A stretch of 64,000 nucleotides of DNA, taken from NCBI RefSeq assembly GCF_964656455.1, contig NC_135723.1, positions 1 to 64,000 on the forward strand, written 5' to 3'. A model generated the notes under the pieces. It was not told the origin of the DNA, did no database searches, and saw only the letters and a list, made by a program, of their open reading frames with translations. Made by a program: the position numbers and the translations under genes. Positions 44,901-58,056 of the stretch are shown here, in pieces. This DNA comes from Halichoerus grypus (taxonomy: Eukaryota; Chordata; Mammalia; Carnivora; Phocidae). The first letter of the stretch is position 1, and the number at the start of each line of letters is the position of its first letter.

Positions 44901-47900
44901 AAATGGGTACAGAATTTCAAATGTGGAAATGAAATGTTCTCAAGGTATGGTCCTGAAACCAGCAGGAAGGGAGTCCGAGGGAGGAGAGGAGACTCCACGA
45001 GGATTCCCGTCCAGGGAAAGGGGGCCCACTGGAGGACACTGAAGCAGCCAGCCCCACCGACCCGCAGACCATTTGCACAGGATCACCTCCCGCGCTTCCT
45101 TAGCACGATGTCCGTCTTCGTGTGTGCACAGTGACTGGCCCACTCATTCCTGGTGCACTTCCAGAGGCAGACGAGAAACTTTCCACTCCTTGCTCGTGGG
45201 TCAGAAGACTACTGCCCAAAGAAGCACAGGATGTCCCTCTTCCTCCGGAGCTGGGGAAGGCAGCCACCGTCCTGGGGCAGGACCGGGTCCAGGAGTGTGT
45301 TCTTTCTGAAGCCCCCGCCTTCAGTGGGCGTTGCTGTGCCAGAGAAAGGCCCCCTCAGCCCTAGAGTCAGGGGCAGTGAGGGGCTGTCTCCAGCCCTGGC
45401 CCAGGATCGCAACCCAAAACCATCCTGTCTTTGGGAGGACAGGTCTCCGTCAGGAGCCAGGAAGGGAACGGGCCCCTCTCCCCTCCCCAGGTCCAGGACA
45501 CCCGGGACCTGCAACAGCTCTTCATTTGAGGAGGAGTCATGGAGACTGTGTGTGTCTCATCAGCCCAGCAAGGGAAAGAACCGAACCCCAACACTCAGGT
45601 TCGAACAGAAGCAGAATTTCAAGGTACTGTTTGGGGGCACCCTCCTCCCCTCTTACGTGGCCTTAGGGGACCCCAGGGAAAGGCTTCTTTGTTCTCCTTC
45701 CGTCAGAGAGAGGAGCTGGCCCCATGTCACGAGGTCCCCACCACATCCCCATTCCTGAGGAAGAGCCACACACAGGGGCCCGGTGTCAGGAGTGTGCTCG
45801 GCCACTGCTCCTGGGCTCCCAGCCAGGGGCCTGGGGGCTGCATGGAAGGGCTGGATTGCTTTTGGGCGGAGGGGTGCTCACTGCCGACACCGCTCACCAT
45901 CCCCCACTGCACTCTGCAATCCAGGCTCTGTGCCCAGCTTAGGTCAATCACCAGCACTCCACATGTTCCTGCCATGGGAGGGATCATTCAGCATCACCCC
46001 ATTGCACAGAGGAGGAGAGCGAGGCCCAGAGAGGGGAGGTAAATGACTCCAGTCCCAGGGCTGGTCAGCAGAGAAGCTGGAAGGCCAGTGCTCCAGAACC
46101 CCTGCTAGCCCAGCCACAGACTCCCTGAGCTGAAAGCGAGCCCTGCCCTGCCTGCCCAGCCACGCACTGGCCCCTGAGCTTCATGATGGCCTGTTCTTGG
46201 CCCTGAAGGTGTTGCTGGCCGACTAGCAGGGGCAGTCCAGCTCGGGGGACAGGCTGTAGATACAGGACAGAGTGACACGTCTGAGCTAGCAGGAGCCACA
46301 CTCGGGTCTCCCTCCCGGAGCCTGCCCGGGAGCAGGAGTCTGGGTGCCCTAGGGGCCAGCACACAACAGGGTCTGTGCTGACTGGGGAGCCATGGCCCCC
46401 AGGGAGAGTCCACTCTGCCCTCTCCCCGCTCCTGCCTGGCCTCACCTCTCCTCACTGTGGGGCTGCAGGACCCGGAACCGGGCTCCATAGGGATGGCTCA
46501 GCTGCAGCTTGGAATGATTTAGCAGCCCCCGGAGCAGCTGGATTACCTGGGGCTGGAGGGAGGACCGGTTGCAGGCAAGGACTGGGCTGGGGAGGATGCG
46601 GGGCCTTGTGGAGGGTGAAGGATGGGGCAGGGGCCGACTCCTGGGGCTGAAATCCCTGAATGCCCATGATTAGAGGGTCCCTGATTAGAGTAATGACCCC
46701 CTTCACATTCGGGCATCCTGCAGGGGGGCCCCTCCTCCCCGGCCTCCTTCCCGCCCCTCTGACTCCAGCCAGGGCTGCAGCCAGGCACAGGCTGGACCTC
46801 TGTCCCGGCTCCTGCCATGAAGACAAGGCAGAAGGAGGAGAGGAGAAGGGGAAGGGGTGGACTGATCTTCTCCCTGCCCTGAGTTGGCCTCCACGGATGC
46901 CTCCAGGTCCTCTGGCCCAGCCCTGCACTTAGCTGGACCCTGAGAGGGTATCTGCATTCCAGGCCAGCTGGGTGGGGGGTATTCAGTGACTTTTGCATCC
47001 CCAGATGTCCAACCCACCTGCTCTTGTACCCTAAGGCCTGCTGCCCAGGGTGGGTGTGCTTGCGGGGCTCAGTGGACTTTGGAGCCACAGAGCAGTTGGC
47101 AGTGGTGACAGAACGTGGGGGACCGGTCAGGTGCGGAGCCATGGGTCTCGTGCACATCCGCCGCAGGGCTGGTTCACGCTACAGGTGCTGTGGGCAGGTC
47201 CCCTGTGCACACCTGGCCGTGACACACCTGCTGGCCCTCTCGGTGGGGAGGCCTGTGTGCCTGGTGCACCTGTCCCCCACTGACCCTTGGAGGAGTGGCC
47301 GCATTCAAGCGTTTCCATGTCCAGCCCTCAGGGACACTTGGGAACCTGGGTCAAGAGAGGCAGGGACTGTCCCAGGACAACTGAGGGGTGCAGAGTCCAA
47401 GGAGCAGGGCTGCTCTCCAGTCCTAGGCCAGCCCCAACCCTCCCATGAGGTTTGCTTTGGGGGTGAGAGCCCCTCAGATCCTCGGGGATAGCTACCCACC
47501 CCGTCCCCTGTGGGGACATGACCTTGGGCATCCCCAACACATAGAGGCATGCGCACCTGGACACACACACACCCACACACACACACACACACACACCCAC
47601 ACACACCACTCTGACTGCCCAGCTGGGGGTCAGAAGGGGAGGACACCCTGGGAGCGAGGTGGGGGACAAGGGGGAAAGAAGAAAGAGGTTGGAGACAGCT
47701 GGGCCATGGGGCAGGGCATCACGACTCCTGGCAAGGACCCAGATCCATAGCATGGGAGGGGAGACAGGCCAGGCTGATGGTCAGGGGTCCCCAAGGGGCC
47801 CAGGGGGGTTGCCAGGGCACTGGGAGAGGACAGGGTCTGGGTTCCGGTGTCCATCACCACCCTGGCCACTTGGAAGCAGGAAGAGATACCCACCCCCAAG

Positions 47901-49294
47901 TCCAGACGGGCTACAGCACAAAAGGCCTCAGCTTACTCTTGTGTCACTTGGGCTGTAGAGATGCGGTGTCCCTAGGGTCCCACAGGCTTGTGGAAGAGCC
48001 TGTTGGCCTTGGATCTCCATCCCTGACCCACTGTGCTCCCAGTCCTGGGAAAATGCTTTGGACTCCCTCAAGGTCCTTCTGAGCAGAGGACAGCCTGGGG
48101 GCTTGGGGGGCTGAGGACCTGGGTACGCAGAACGTGGCAGAGCACTGACCACTGGTCTGGGGACCAAGGTCAAGACCCTCCTTGTTGCAGCCTCAGGGTC
48201 CCCATGTGGAAGAGGTTCCAGATTCACTGCTCTGGTCAGGCTGACGAGGCCTTAGGAAGGAACGGAGCACCAGGACAGGAGAGGCAAACACGGACAAGGG
48301 AGGCTTCTGAGGTTTCTCACGTCACCCCTGGAGTCCGCAGATCCTGCTCCTGTGAGAGACCCAGAGACAGAGACAGAGAAGGAGACAGAGAATGAACACA
48401 GGACAGAGGGAACCAGAAGTCACAGACTTTCCTCCATCAGCTTGGAAATGACATGCCAGCATTTTGCCCCATTCTCTTCCTGAGAGGCCATCCACCCTGG
48501 AGGGGAGGGGATTCCATAGGGATGTGTGACCAGGATTCGGGGATGCTGGGAGCCACTGTGGGGACTGCCCAGCACATGGGCACAGACGAGGCCCTGGGAC
48601 CTGAGCCGAACCCTAACGGGAGCCCCTGGAAGTGTGTGTTGTGAGAGGACAAGGTCAGAATCAGTTCATTCCAACCTTCCCACGGGGGCTGGGACACAGG
48701 CAGGAGGGGGGTGGCTTTGCCCAGACCCCAGAGCAGACCCAGGCCCCTCTGAGCTGTGCTCCATGCCAAGCCCAGCCCCTGGCTCATCCTAGCATTGCCA
48801 AGTGTGCACCAGCCTCCTGTGATAGCAGGTACGGAATGGATGCAGAGGTCCTACCCCTGATGGCGTCCCTAGAAGTAGAAGCCAGAATACCCCAATGTGC
48901 AGATGGGGAGCCTGGGGAGGCCCTGAGAGGCACAGGGTCTGTCCAGGGTCACAGCCCTGGGCACGCGCAGGAGCCCGGTCTGAACCCAGCTCTGTGTCCT
49001 CACAGCGGGGGCATCGGCTGCACCCAGGCCTCCCGGGGGCTGTGGGTGGGCTGTGTGGGTGTCACTGTATGCATGGGGCATGGGGGGAGGGTGAGCATTG
49101 AGCAGCTGGGGGAGGGGGCCCTTGGGGGGCTCTTGTGTGAGGAGGAAGTTGGGTAAGGGGACCCCACACAGTGGTGACCTCACTTCCCTGACAACAGAGC
49201 CCAACAGAATTTGGAACCCCAGTAACCAGGCACCCACATTCCAGAGACAGCCCCCTGCCCAGCTCATTTCTTTGGAGACCCTCCAACCAAAAGC

Positions 49295-50879
49295 ATGTTC
49301 GGGTGTTGCTTCCCAAAGTCCAGAGGCTGCAGGCTGAAGAAAGAGCGCCCTGCAAACGCTGTCCCCCTCTGGGGATGTTGTGTCAGGGCTCCCCACCGCC
49401 TCTGGCCATTTGGCCGGAAGGACAGAAAGGTGACACCGGGAGGCCCAGAGCTGGCCACCCAGCCCCACACACTCTGATATGACCTGTGTAGCCCCAGGTC
49501 CCCCTCCGTGTGTGTGTGTGTGTTTGTGTGTGCATGTGTGTGTAAAGAGGGGTCATGCGGGGTGAGGCCACCCTGAGCAGGAGCAGGCTGATGAGGGGTC
49601 AGATACCCAGTGGGCAGGTCATGTTCAAGGTCAAGGCTGGCTGGTGGGATGGGGTGTGGGGGGCTGCGAGCTTCTGCCCAGGGTTTATCCCAAGAGCCCT
49701 GCAGGGATGGGTCACTGCGTCCCGGGTGCAGGGCTGTGTACAAACAGGTCTACGTCTGATCTGGGAGCAGCAGGGGGACTGAGCAAGAGGACAGTGAGGA
49801 TGGCCGGGCAGGGCTTTGATGCCTCCAGGCCGGCTACCCATCCCTGTCTTTGCAGACCACGGATGAAATTGGGAGGAGGCTGGCGGACACCCGTTCCATC
49901 TACGGGACTTGGGGCATGACCCCACAGGGGTCGCCAGGAGCAGGTGCTGGGGACTGTGGGGGAAGGCCTCCGACACCACCCAGACCACTGTCCCTGGTGG
50001 TCATTGACTCGATTGTGCTCCAGGAGCTGGAGCCCACGGAGGCCGAGCCCGAGGCTGAGAAGCCTGGGGCTGGGTGCCTGTGGGTGTGGGGGGAAGGGTC
50101 GGGGCTGGCCCCACAGGGAAGAGCCCCCAGAGGCTGGTGTGGGGCCTAGAGCAAAGACTGGGCACAGAGCACCCAGCGGGTGGATGGCAGTCGGGGAGAC
50201 GTCCCAGGGAGGGCTCCTTCCTGGCTGTGGCTTCTCTGGGAGGCCCTGGGCTGGGTTCTGTCTCCGCAAAGGCCCACGGAGAGCAGGCACGGGGATGAGC
50301 TTTTCTCCTCTCACAGCTGCTCCACCACCTGAGGAGCTAGAGCCGGCTGCAGCTCCATCGGCAGCTCTGGAGGGAGGGGTGGAGCCTGCAGCGACTTCAG
50401 GAGGAGACCAGGAGCCGGCAGGTGACCCGGCACCCGCCCACGGAGAGCCTGACGCGGACCAGGAAGAACTGGCACCTGCCCCTGACCCAGCCCCTGCCCC
50501 TGTTCCTGCCCCTGCCAGAGCTGCTGCCCCTGCCTGTGCTCTTATTCCTGCCCCTGACCCAGGTCCTGTCCCTGCTCCTGCCCTGGATCCTGCACCTGCC
50601 ACTACTGCTGACCCCCTCCCTCCCCTTGCCCCTGCCCCTGGCCCTGCTCTTACACCTGTCCCTCCCCTTGCCCCTGCCCCTGGCCCAGCTCTTGCACCTG
50701 TCCCTGCCCCTGCCCCTGCCCCTGACCCTGCTCTTACACCTGTCCCTGCCCCTGGCCCTGCCCCTATCCTAACCCCTGCCCCTACTCCTGCTCCTGCTCC
50801 TGCAGGGCTCCCAGAGCCACATCCAGAGCCCACAGCTCTGCGGGGAGAGCTCCTTGTACAATTACCGTTAGTTCCATAG
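49295..50879 (+). pseudogene. RALGDS-like Pro/Ala-rich gene, copy 2, donor lost
   Basis: The exon equivalents are 49,295-49,429, 49,856-50,054 and 50,317-50,879. Exon 1 differs from copy 1 by one residue (PRWGCC to PLWGCC) and keeps its GTGACA donor. The exon-2 donor, GTGAGA in copy 1, reads CTGAGA here (50,055-50,056), and reading through the intron meets TAG at 50,147-50,149, which copy 1 lacks. A GC donor one base upstream would break the frame. Exon 3 is short and intact: APPPEELEPAAAP, a plain Pro/Ala-rich run without the 10-residue array, ending ALRGELLVQLPLVP. Exon 2 is strikingly diverged from copy 1 (for example ADTRSIYGTWGMTPQ against ADMPSSLTEGLTPQ). I read it as a recent pseudogene, or a gene using other splice sites. 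Confidence 0.5.
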
Positions 50880-50993
50880 CCGGACCCCGACACCCCGCCA
50901 GATTGTTTCATCCCCTCCCCCTATATTCTTTCTCTCTGGTACCTATTAACTGTTATTTTATCTTTTCATGTTCTGTATACTATTATTTGTTTT

Positions 50994-51015
50994 AAATAAA
51001 ATTACTTGTTTTCAA
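50994..51015 (+). promoter_or_regulatory. Polyadenylation signal, copy 2
   Basis: AAATAAAATTACTTGTTTTC, about 115 bp after the exon-3 stop of copy 2; same signal as at 13,079. Confidence 0.45.
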
Positions 51016-51776
51016 TTGAACACGTCATGCACATTAAGTACATTCCCAACGCTGTGCCACCACACCATAGAACATTGCTGCAGAATATCTCATGCCCCAA
51101 AGGAGTCCCCGAACCAGAAGCCCCCCCTGCCCATTTCTCCCCCAGCCCAGACCCTGGAAACCCCTAAGCTGCTTTCTCTCCCTGTTCCTTTCCCTGTTCT
51201 GGATGTTTCTGTAAGTGGAATCATGCAATAGGTGCCTTTGTGTCTGCCCACCTACTTTCACAGGGGATTCGTTTTCTTCTGTGTTTCTTTGTCACAAATT
51301 TCCCTTATTCGATATTGAAATCCCCGATGGATCACACATCAGATGTAATCATAGAGGCCACTTTAGGAATTATGGGCACAATCTCAGGGCCGAGACCCCT
51401 GTTCCTGCTGGGACACCACAGCCTGACCCCAGACAGGAAACGGCTGGTTCCTCCTGTGGCCCACACAGAAACCGGGGAGATGCAGAAAGCTGGAAGACAC
51501 ACCACAAAGGGCAAAAGCATTGCTCACAACCCAAGGCCAGAGAAAGGTTTCACCTGACTCTTGTCCAAACAATACACCAAGTCACTGGGTTCCACAAGGA
51601 CAGACACCAAACACATGCAAGTCCAATGGGGGAGGACAGGCACGGGGGGAGTCAGAGATGTGGGAGCTCCCAGGGAAGGACTCCGGCAAAGGAAACCCTA
51701 TGGAGGCAGCGCTGGTCACCCTCAGACTGGCAGGTGTCTGGTCTGGGGAGAACATGAGGAAGCGGAGGTCCAATGC

Positions 51777-52004
51777 AGGTCCCCTGGAGAGAAGGGTGAC
51801 GGGCACCCCTGTCTGGGAGAACAGTGAGCAGCACCCATCCCAAGCCACAGGGCACCCATCACCTGGCATGCTCGGCCTCTGACTCACTCCTGGAAACTGG
51901 CTCGGTTTTTCACAGATGTGTTTCCAGGAGTGTTCAGTACAGCGGTGGTGGAGAGAGCAGGGAATGGAACAACGCTAATGCCCAAGGAGATGGATGGGAT
52001 CCAT
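51777..52004 (-). repeat. Inverted-repeat arm, right (copy 2)
   Basis: Reverse complement of 43,402-43,628. Its GGAGAGAAGGGTGACGGGC matches the left arms exactly, whereas copy 1's right arm is changed there, which could reflect arm-to-arm conversion. Confidence 0.9.
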
Positions 52005-52287
52005 AGTCCCAGTCCTCATGATAGAATGTCCTGTAGCCACTGTCACATTGTCATTCGGGGCACAGGATCCGGGAAGCCCCTCCTGAGACCCCTCCTGCCA
52101 CCCTGTTCCCAGGAACATTCAGAATTGGAGGAGGAGGAAGTGGAGAGGATCCAGGATGACAGAGGGCCAAGGAGAAGGAAGGTCAGCACTGGGAGGACCT
52201 GAGCCACCATCCAGGGCCCAGGCTGTGGTGCCCTCGGACCTCACCCCAAATAAGGGCTCCTGATGGATGGACCCAACTTCTGCGGTT

Positions 52288-52392
52288 TCCCTCCCTCCCT
52301 CCCTCCCTCCCTCTCTCTACCTCCCTTTCTCCCATCCTTCCTCCCTCTAACTCCCTCCCTCCTTCCCCCCTTCCTCCCTCATTCCGCAGAGG
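52288..52392 (+). repeat. Pyrimidine-rich tract, copy 2 (contracted)
   Basis: CCCTCCCTCCCTCCCTCCCT followed by mixed CT repeats, about 105 bp against about 270 bp in copy 1. Confidence 0.9.
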
Positions 52393-53360
52393 ATCTGGGG
52401 CCCCTGTTGTGGACTGAGCACTGGGGCTTCATCAGTGAGCATCCCCCAACCCACATGGTCACGTCCACTGTGGGAGGTGACAGGGGTCAGTCCTCAGGGC
52501 TAGGAGTGTGACGAGCACCAAGAATCTGCTCCTGAAAACAGGACTTTGTTGCACAAAGAATGGAGAGACCCATGCTTAGCACTTCCTCTAGAAAAATCTA
52601 GTCCTGAAAAGTGATGAAGAGTGAGTATATCCTAGACTTCCTGCAGTGTGAGTTCTAATGGCAGGTACGCACTGATTCCTAGAACCAACAAAGTAAATTA
52701 CCCAGTGTCGACTGGGGGGTTGTGACTAACTTTTCTGACCCAATGACAGCATTTCAGGCAACATCTCCAGGGCTTCCGAGTTGTCCCAAGGGTCTCTGCG
52801 ATCCTCTGATCCTTCCATTGACCTCCTTGGGAAGCTCTGTCCTGTCATCTTCCTTGTCTCCTGCCCCTTCTGGGACCCTTCTGTGGTCTCCCTGCTAGGG
52901 CCACCCCCACCAGGACTCCCTGTGCCCTGTGGCCTGGCACCCACATCCCATGGGGGTCCTGTGAGCCCAGTGCATTGTGCAAAGCCTGTGCGCTCCCTCT
53001 GGGGTCACTTGGCATCTCCCCTTGCAGCGGCCTGCATCTTCCTGCACTGGGTCTCCTCTGAGCAGTCTGTGAGGCCGGACTGTGCCCATGTCACGGGCAC
53101 GGAAGCGAGAGTCCAGAAGGTCCAGATGACCTGCTCCTAGTCCCAACGTGTGGAGCCTGGGCCAAGGATGGTCAGCGAGCAGAGGAGGACTTGGGCCCAG
53201 GGAGCCTGAGGGAGGACGTGGCACAGTGAGCCTGCAGGAGGAGAGTGAGCACCGTGGAGACCTGGCGCTCAGGCCTGCTGGGAGACCACATCCCACCCTC
53301 ACTGGCTCTGTCCCCAGGGCTGGAGGTCGTCCGGGTATCCACCCTCACAGCCTGTAGGCT

Positions 53361-53552
53361 GGCAGTGACTGCCAGGAGAGGAGGCACCTGGTGCAGGAGA
53401 GAGCCCTCTGCAGAGAGGAGGGGGCAGGTGCTCCCCCAGCAGCTGCAGGAACTCGGGGTAGCCACCCCCCCACGCTGCAGGCTGGCAGTGACTGGCAGGA
53501 GAGGAGGCACCTGGTGCAGGAGAGAGCCCTCTGCAGAGAGGAGGGGGCAGGT
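53361..53552 (+). repeat. 123-bp tandem duplication specific to copy 2
   Basis: GGCAGTGACTG... GGAGAGAGCCCTCTGCAGAG... occurs at 53,361 and again at 53,484 (period 123). Copy 1 has a single version ending at 15,722, the point where the paralogues stop matching. Confidence 0.88.
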
Positions 53553-54639
53553 GCTCCCCCAGCAGCAGGTGCACTGGGGCGGGCTGAGGGGGCATCAGTG
53601 GACAGCAGTGCCTGCAGCTGGGGTCTCTACACAGACCCCCTCCTTAGGCTCAGCACAAGCTTGTCTGGATGGCCTTTGTCCCCCAAATACAAAGTCTGGC
53701 CCAGGGCCCCCCCACCAAGCCCTGACTCCCAATCCTTTGTACTCAGCTCAAGTGACAAGAAATGGCCAATAGTTTAGGTGGTGTCGGGTGCACAGGGACA
53801 TTTGTTTTTCTGGCCCATGCTGTAACGTTGCTGGCATTTTAAAGATCTCAAGGCTTTGATTCAAAAACGGTAGGACGCCGGGGACCCCAGTCGGCTTTCT
53901 GGAAACCTGCCTCTGTGCCTTGCAGCCCTCCCATCCCACCAGCGCTGCTCAGAATCCCTCCAGGCCACAGACCCACAGTCTTGGGTCCTCAGATGGCCCA
54001 GACGATGTGCCTTCAAAAAGTGATCCCGGTGGGGCAGTAGGACACACTGCGGATTCCAGCAAATCCCCCTTCCAGAAACTGAGGGTACCGCTGGACGAGC
54101 TGTCTGAAAACAGCCAGGTCAGGGTTCCAGGAAGACACCAGAGGCACAGGAGTAACTGAGGGGCATCTGAAGGTCAGGTATGGGCAGTCAGAGCTTCCAG
54201 GCCCTTCTTCCCTAAAGCTCCTCATTCCTCAGCCTTTCTTCCAGTGATTCTGCTCGGTTTCTATTTGCCCCAACTGTTATCCATTGCCTAGGCAGCAGAG
54301 ACTCACGTATGCCTTTAAATGTTTTGGACAATGAATGTCCACTTCAGGACATAGCCACTTCACTACTGGGAGAGTTGGTAGCAAGCAAAAAGTCACAGAG
54401 GACTCCAAGGGTCTGGACTTGGTGTTTCCCTCTCCTGAGATGGGGACACCTGTGGGATGAGCAGGTGGCCAGCTGGTGGGGGGTGGGCAGGCACCTGACA
54501 TGGATAGATGGGCATCTGGACTGAACAGGTCTTCAAAGCTGCAGATTGGCTGGGATCATCTTCAGGCTGAGGAGGAAGGTGAGGGGAGCAGAAGGGACTG
54601 AGGAGGCTTGGCTTAGACAGGAGAGGGCTGAGACACTCC
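53553..54639. other. Copy-2-specific unassigned stretch
   Basis: Sequence after the segmental match ends, without partner in copy 1. Open frames are short and of mixed strand. No gene recognised. Confidence 0.5.
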
Positions 54640-54990
54640 TTTGGGGGGAAAGTGGGTCAGGTCCAGGCTCACAGGGACAGACCTTGAGGCCATTGTGCTA
54701 TGTGAAATAAGCCAGTCCCTAAAGGACCAATACTGGAGGACCCCACTTGTGAGGGACAGAGAGCACTCCGATTCATAGAGGTGCAAGGAGCTGCTGGGTG
54801 CCAGGGCTGGGGAGGGGAAATGGGGGGTTAGTGTCTCCTGGGTAGAGGTTCAGTTTGGGATGATGACAAAGTTGTGGCAATGGATGGAGGTGGCAGGTGC
54901 AAAAGAGTGAATATACCTATTGCCACTGAATTGTACCCTGAAACGTGCTTAATGGTATCAGTTGTATGTCTATTACACAATAGGAAAGTA
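54640..54990 (+). mobile_element. Old L1 3' end
   Basis: GTGCTATGTGAAATAAGCCA, GTGAATATACCTATTGCCAC and GAATTGTACCCTGAAACGTG are typical of an ancient L1 ORF2 end and 3' UTR. Confidence 0.7.
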
Positions 54991-55270
54991 GTGAGTCAGG
55001 AGGACAGGTCCATCGAAAGTCCCAGGAAGGCCCAAGAGCAGAGATCCTGTATCTTAGTTCTCACTCTCATGCTCTGCGCCTTGTTGGGTGTCTGAGCTCA
55101 CAGTGGTATCAGTAAATGCTTGCTAAGACACAGTGCAGGCAGATGGTCCAGAGAGAGTGCACAAACCATCTGTGGGCACTGAGGAATCCCAACAGGACAT
55201 GCATTCAGACTGAGTGAGTGCCCACATTTCACAAACACCAGCATAAATAGCCATTTAAAGCGAAGGCAGA

Positions 55271-55516
55271 CGCCACTCTGGAAAACACTATGGAGGTTCC
55301 TCAAAAAGTTGAAGAAAGAGCTACCTTATGACCGAGCAATTGCACTACTGGGTATTTACCCCAAAGATACAAATGTAGTGATCCGAAGGGGCACGTGCAC
55401 CCCAATGTTTATAGCAGCAATGTCCACAATAGCTAAACTATGGAAAGAGTCTAGATGTCCATCAACAGATGAATGGATAAAGAAGATGTGGTGTGTGTGT
55501 GTATATATATATATAA

Positions 55517-55547
<31 letters not shown>

Positions 55548-55975
55548 ATATTATGCAGCTATCAAAAAAATGAAATCTTGCCATTTGCAACAACGTGGAT
55601 GGAACTAGAGTGTATTATGTTAAACAAAATAAGTCAGTCAGAGAAAGTCAGTTATCATATGATCTCACTGATATGAGGAATTTGAGGAACAAGACAGAGG
55701 ATCATAGGGGAAAGGAGGGAAAAATGAAACAAGATGCAACCAGAGAGGGAGACAAACCATGAGACTCTTAATCTCAGGAAACAAACTGAGGGTTGCTGGA
55801 GTGGAGGGGGTTGGGAGGGGTGGGGTGACTGGGTGATGGACATTGGGGAGGGTAGGTGCTCTGGTGAGTGCTGTGAATTGTATAAGACTGATGAATCAAA
55901 GACCTGCACCCCTGAAACAAATAATACATTATATGTTAATTTAAAAATCACTAAAATAATAAAAATAAAACAAAA
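55271..55975 (+). mobile_element. Truncated L1 3' end
   Basis: Begins in late ORF2 (CCACTCTGGAAAACACTATG; frame MKKELPYDRAIALLGIYPKD), contains a TG/TA/GA microsatellite at 55,490-55,547, and ends in AATAATAAAAATAAAAC. Confidence 0.93.
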
Positions 55976-57493
55976 GCAGGTGACCTCAAGCTGTATTACA
56001 AAGCTGTGATCATCAAGACAGCATGGTACTGGCACAAAACAGACACATAGATCAATGGAACAGATTAGAGACCCCAGAAATGGACCCTCAACTCTATGGT
56101 CAACTAATCTTCCACAAAGCAGGAAAGAATACCCAATGGAAAAAAGACAGTCTCTTCAATAAATGGTATTGGGAAAATTAGACAGCCACATGCAGAAGAA
56201 TGAAACTGGACCATTCTCTTACACCATATACAAAGGTAAACTCAAATTGGATGAAAGACCTCAATGTGACACAGGAATCCATCAAAATCCTAGAAGAGAA
56301 CACAGGCAGCAACCTCTTCGACCTCAGCCGCAGCAACTTCTTGCTAGACACGTCTCCAAAGGCAAGGGTAACAAAAGCAAAAATGAACCTTCGGGACTTC
56401 ATCATGATCAAAAGCTTCTGCACAGCAAAGGAAACAGTCAACAAAACTAAGAGGCAAGCCATGGAATGGGAGAAGATATTTGCAAATGACATTACAGACA
56501 AAGGGCTGGCATCCAAGATCTATAAAGAACTTCTCAAACTCAACACCCAAAAAACATATAATCCAATCAAGAAATGGGCAGAAGACATGAACGGACACTT
56601 CTCCAAAGACATACAAATGGCTAACAGACACATGAAAAAATGCTCCACATCACTAGCCATCAGGGAAATATAAATTAAAACCACATTGAGATACCACCTT
56701 ACACCACTTAGAATGGCAAAAATCAACAAGGCAGGAAACAACAAATGTTGGTGAGGATGTGGAGAAAGGGGAACCCTCTTACACTGTTGGTGGGAATGCA
56801 AGCTGGTACAGCCACTCTGGAAAACAGTATGGAGGTTCTTCAAGACGTTCCAAATAGAACTACCCTACCACCCAGCAATTGCACTACTGGGTATTTACCC
56901 CAAAGATACAGATGTAGTGAAAAGAAGGGGCACCTGCCCCCCAATGTTCATAGCAGCAATGTCCGCAATAGCCAAACTGTGGAAGGAGCCGAGATGCCCT
57001 TCAACAGACGAATGGATAAAGAAGATGTGGTATATATGTACAATGGGATATTACTCAGCTGTCAGAAAGGATGAATACCTACCATTTACATTGACATAGA
57101 TGGAACTGGAGGGGATTATGCTAAGTGACATAAATAAATCAGAGAAAGACAATTATCATATAGTTTCACTCATATGTGGAATGTCAGGAATAGCACAGAG
57201 GACCACAGGGGAAGGGAGGGAAAACTGAACAGAAAGAAATCAGAGAGGGAGACAAACCATGAGAAACTCTGGACTCCGGTAAACAAACCGAGGGTTACAG
57301 AAGGGAGGAGGGTGGGGGGATGGGGTAACTGGGTGATGGGTATTAAGGAGGGCACATGTTGTGATGAACACTGGGTGTTATAGGCAACTAATGAATCACT
57401 GAACACTACATCAAAATCTACTGATGTACTATATGTTGGCTAATGAATTTAAATTTAAAAAATTAAATAAAATTAATAAATAAAAAATAAATC
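55976..57493 (+). mobile_element. Truncated L1, tandem to the previous one
   Basis: ORF2 C-terminal frame 56,200-56,673 ([20 protein letters not shown]) and a frame-shifted continuation at 56,745-57,099, then the 3' UTR and an AT-rich tail ending AATAAATAAAAAATAAAT. Inserted directly after the tail of the L1 at 55,271-55,975. Confidence 0.93.
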
Positions 57494-58056
57494 CACGGCG
57501 GGAAATGGAAATAACCCAGAGGGCTCCATGCTCCTGGAGGCTGAGCTAGCGGTCACGGCCAAGGCCTCTGGCGGTGAGGGCACTGGGGTTCTGAGAGGTG
57601 GCTCGGTGCAACCCTCACCCTGAAGTCCCATGGCCATCGCAAGGTGCAAGGACTGGGAGGGAAGACCCAGCCAGGACCCGTTCTGGCTCCATGGCTGCTA
57701 CAGGGCTGCTCCCAGCCCCACCAGGCGGTGTCTGTTTAGAACCAGGGAGAAAACCTTTTCCCTCAATTGTTCTTTTTAAAAATGGTTGCTCAGCATTGAC
57801 ACAGAAAAACATCTGACATAAAACTGGAGCCGTTCACAGCTGCAAATGACCCAGAAGTGATGAAAATGTAGTGAACACAAAGAGAGGACGTTGTATCCCC
57901 AGGCAGGCCTCCTGTGAGCAGGTGCGGCTGGGGCGCTGGACGTGCCCGTGCAGACAGTGCCGGACTCCACAGTCTCCCTCGAGGGGACAGAAGTAGGAAC
58001 CTGCTCTGATGGCTCCACTGAAGTCAGCACACCCTGATGGAGACAGGGACAGCCCC
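57494..58056 (-). other. Likely 3' flank of the ABO-like pseudogene
   Basis: Sequence downstream (on minus) of the pseudo-exon stop. It may derive from the 3' UTR. No independent feature recognised. Confidence 0.4.

Larger units (their letters stand above)
39378..53430 (+). repeat. Segmental duplication, copy 2
   Basis: Direct-orientation partner of 1-15,722, starting about 39.4 kb downstream. Gene order and repeat order are the same. The left boundary cannot be placed because copy 1 is cut by the window edge; sequence left of 39,378 has no partner visible here. On the right the match ends in a segment that copy 2 alone has duplicated with a 123-bp period (53,361-53,552). Confidence 0.97.
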
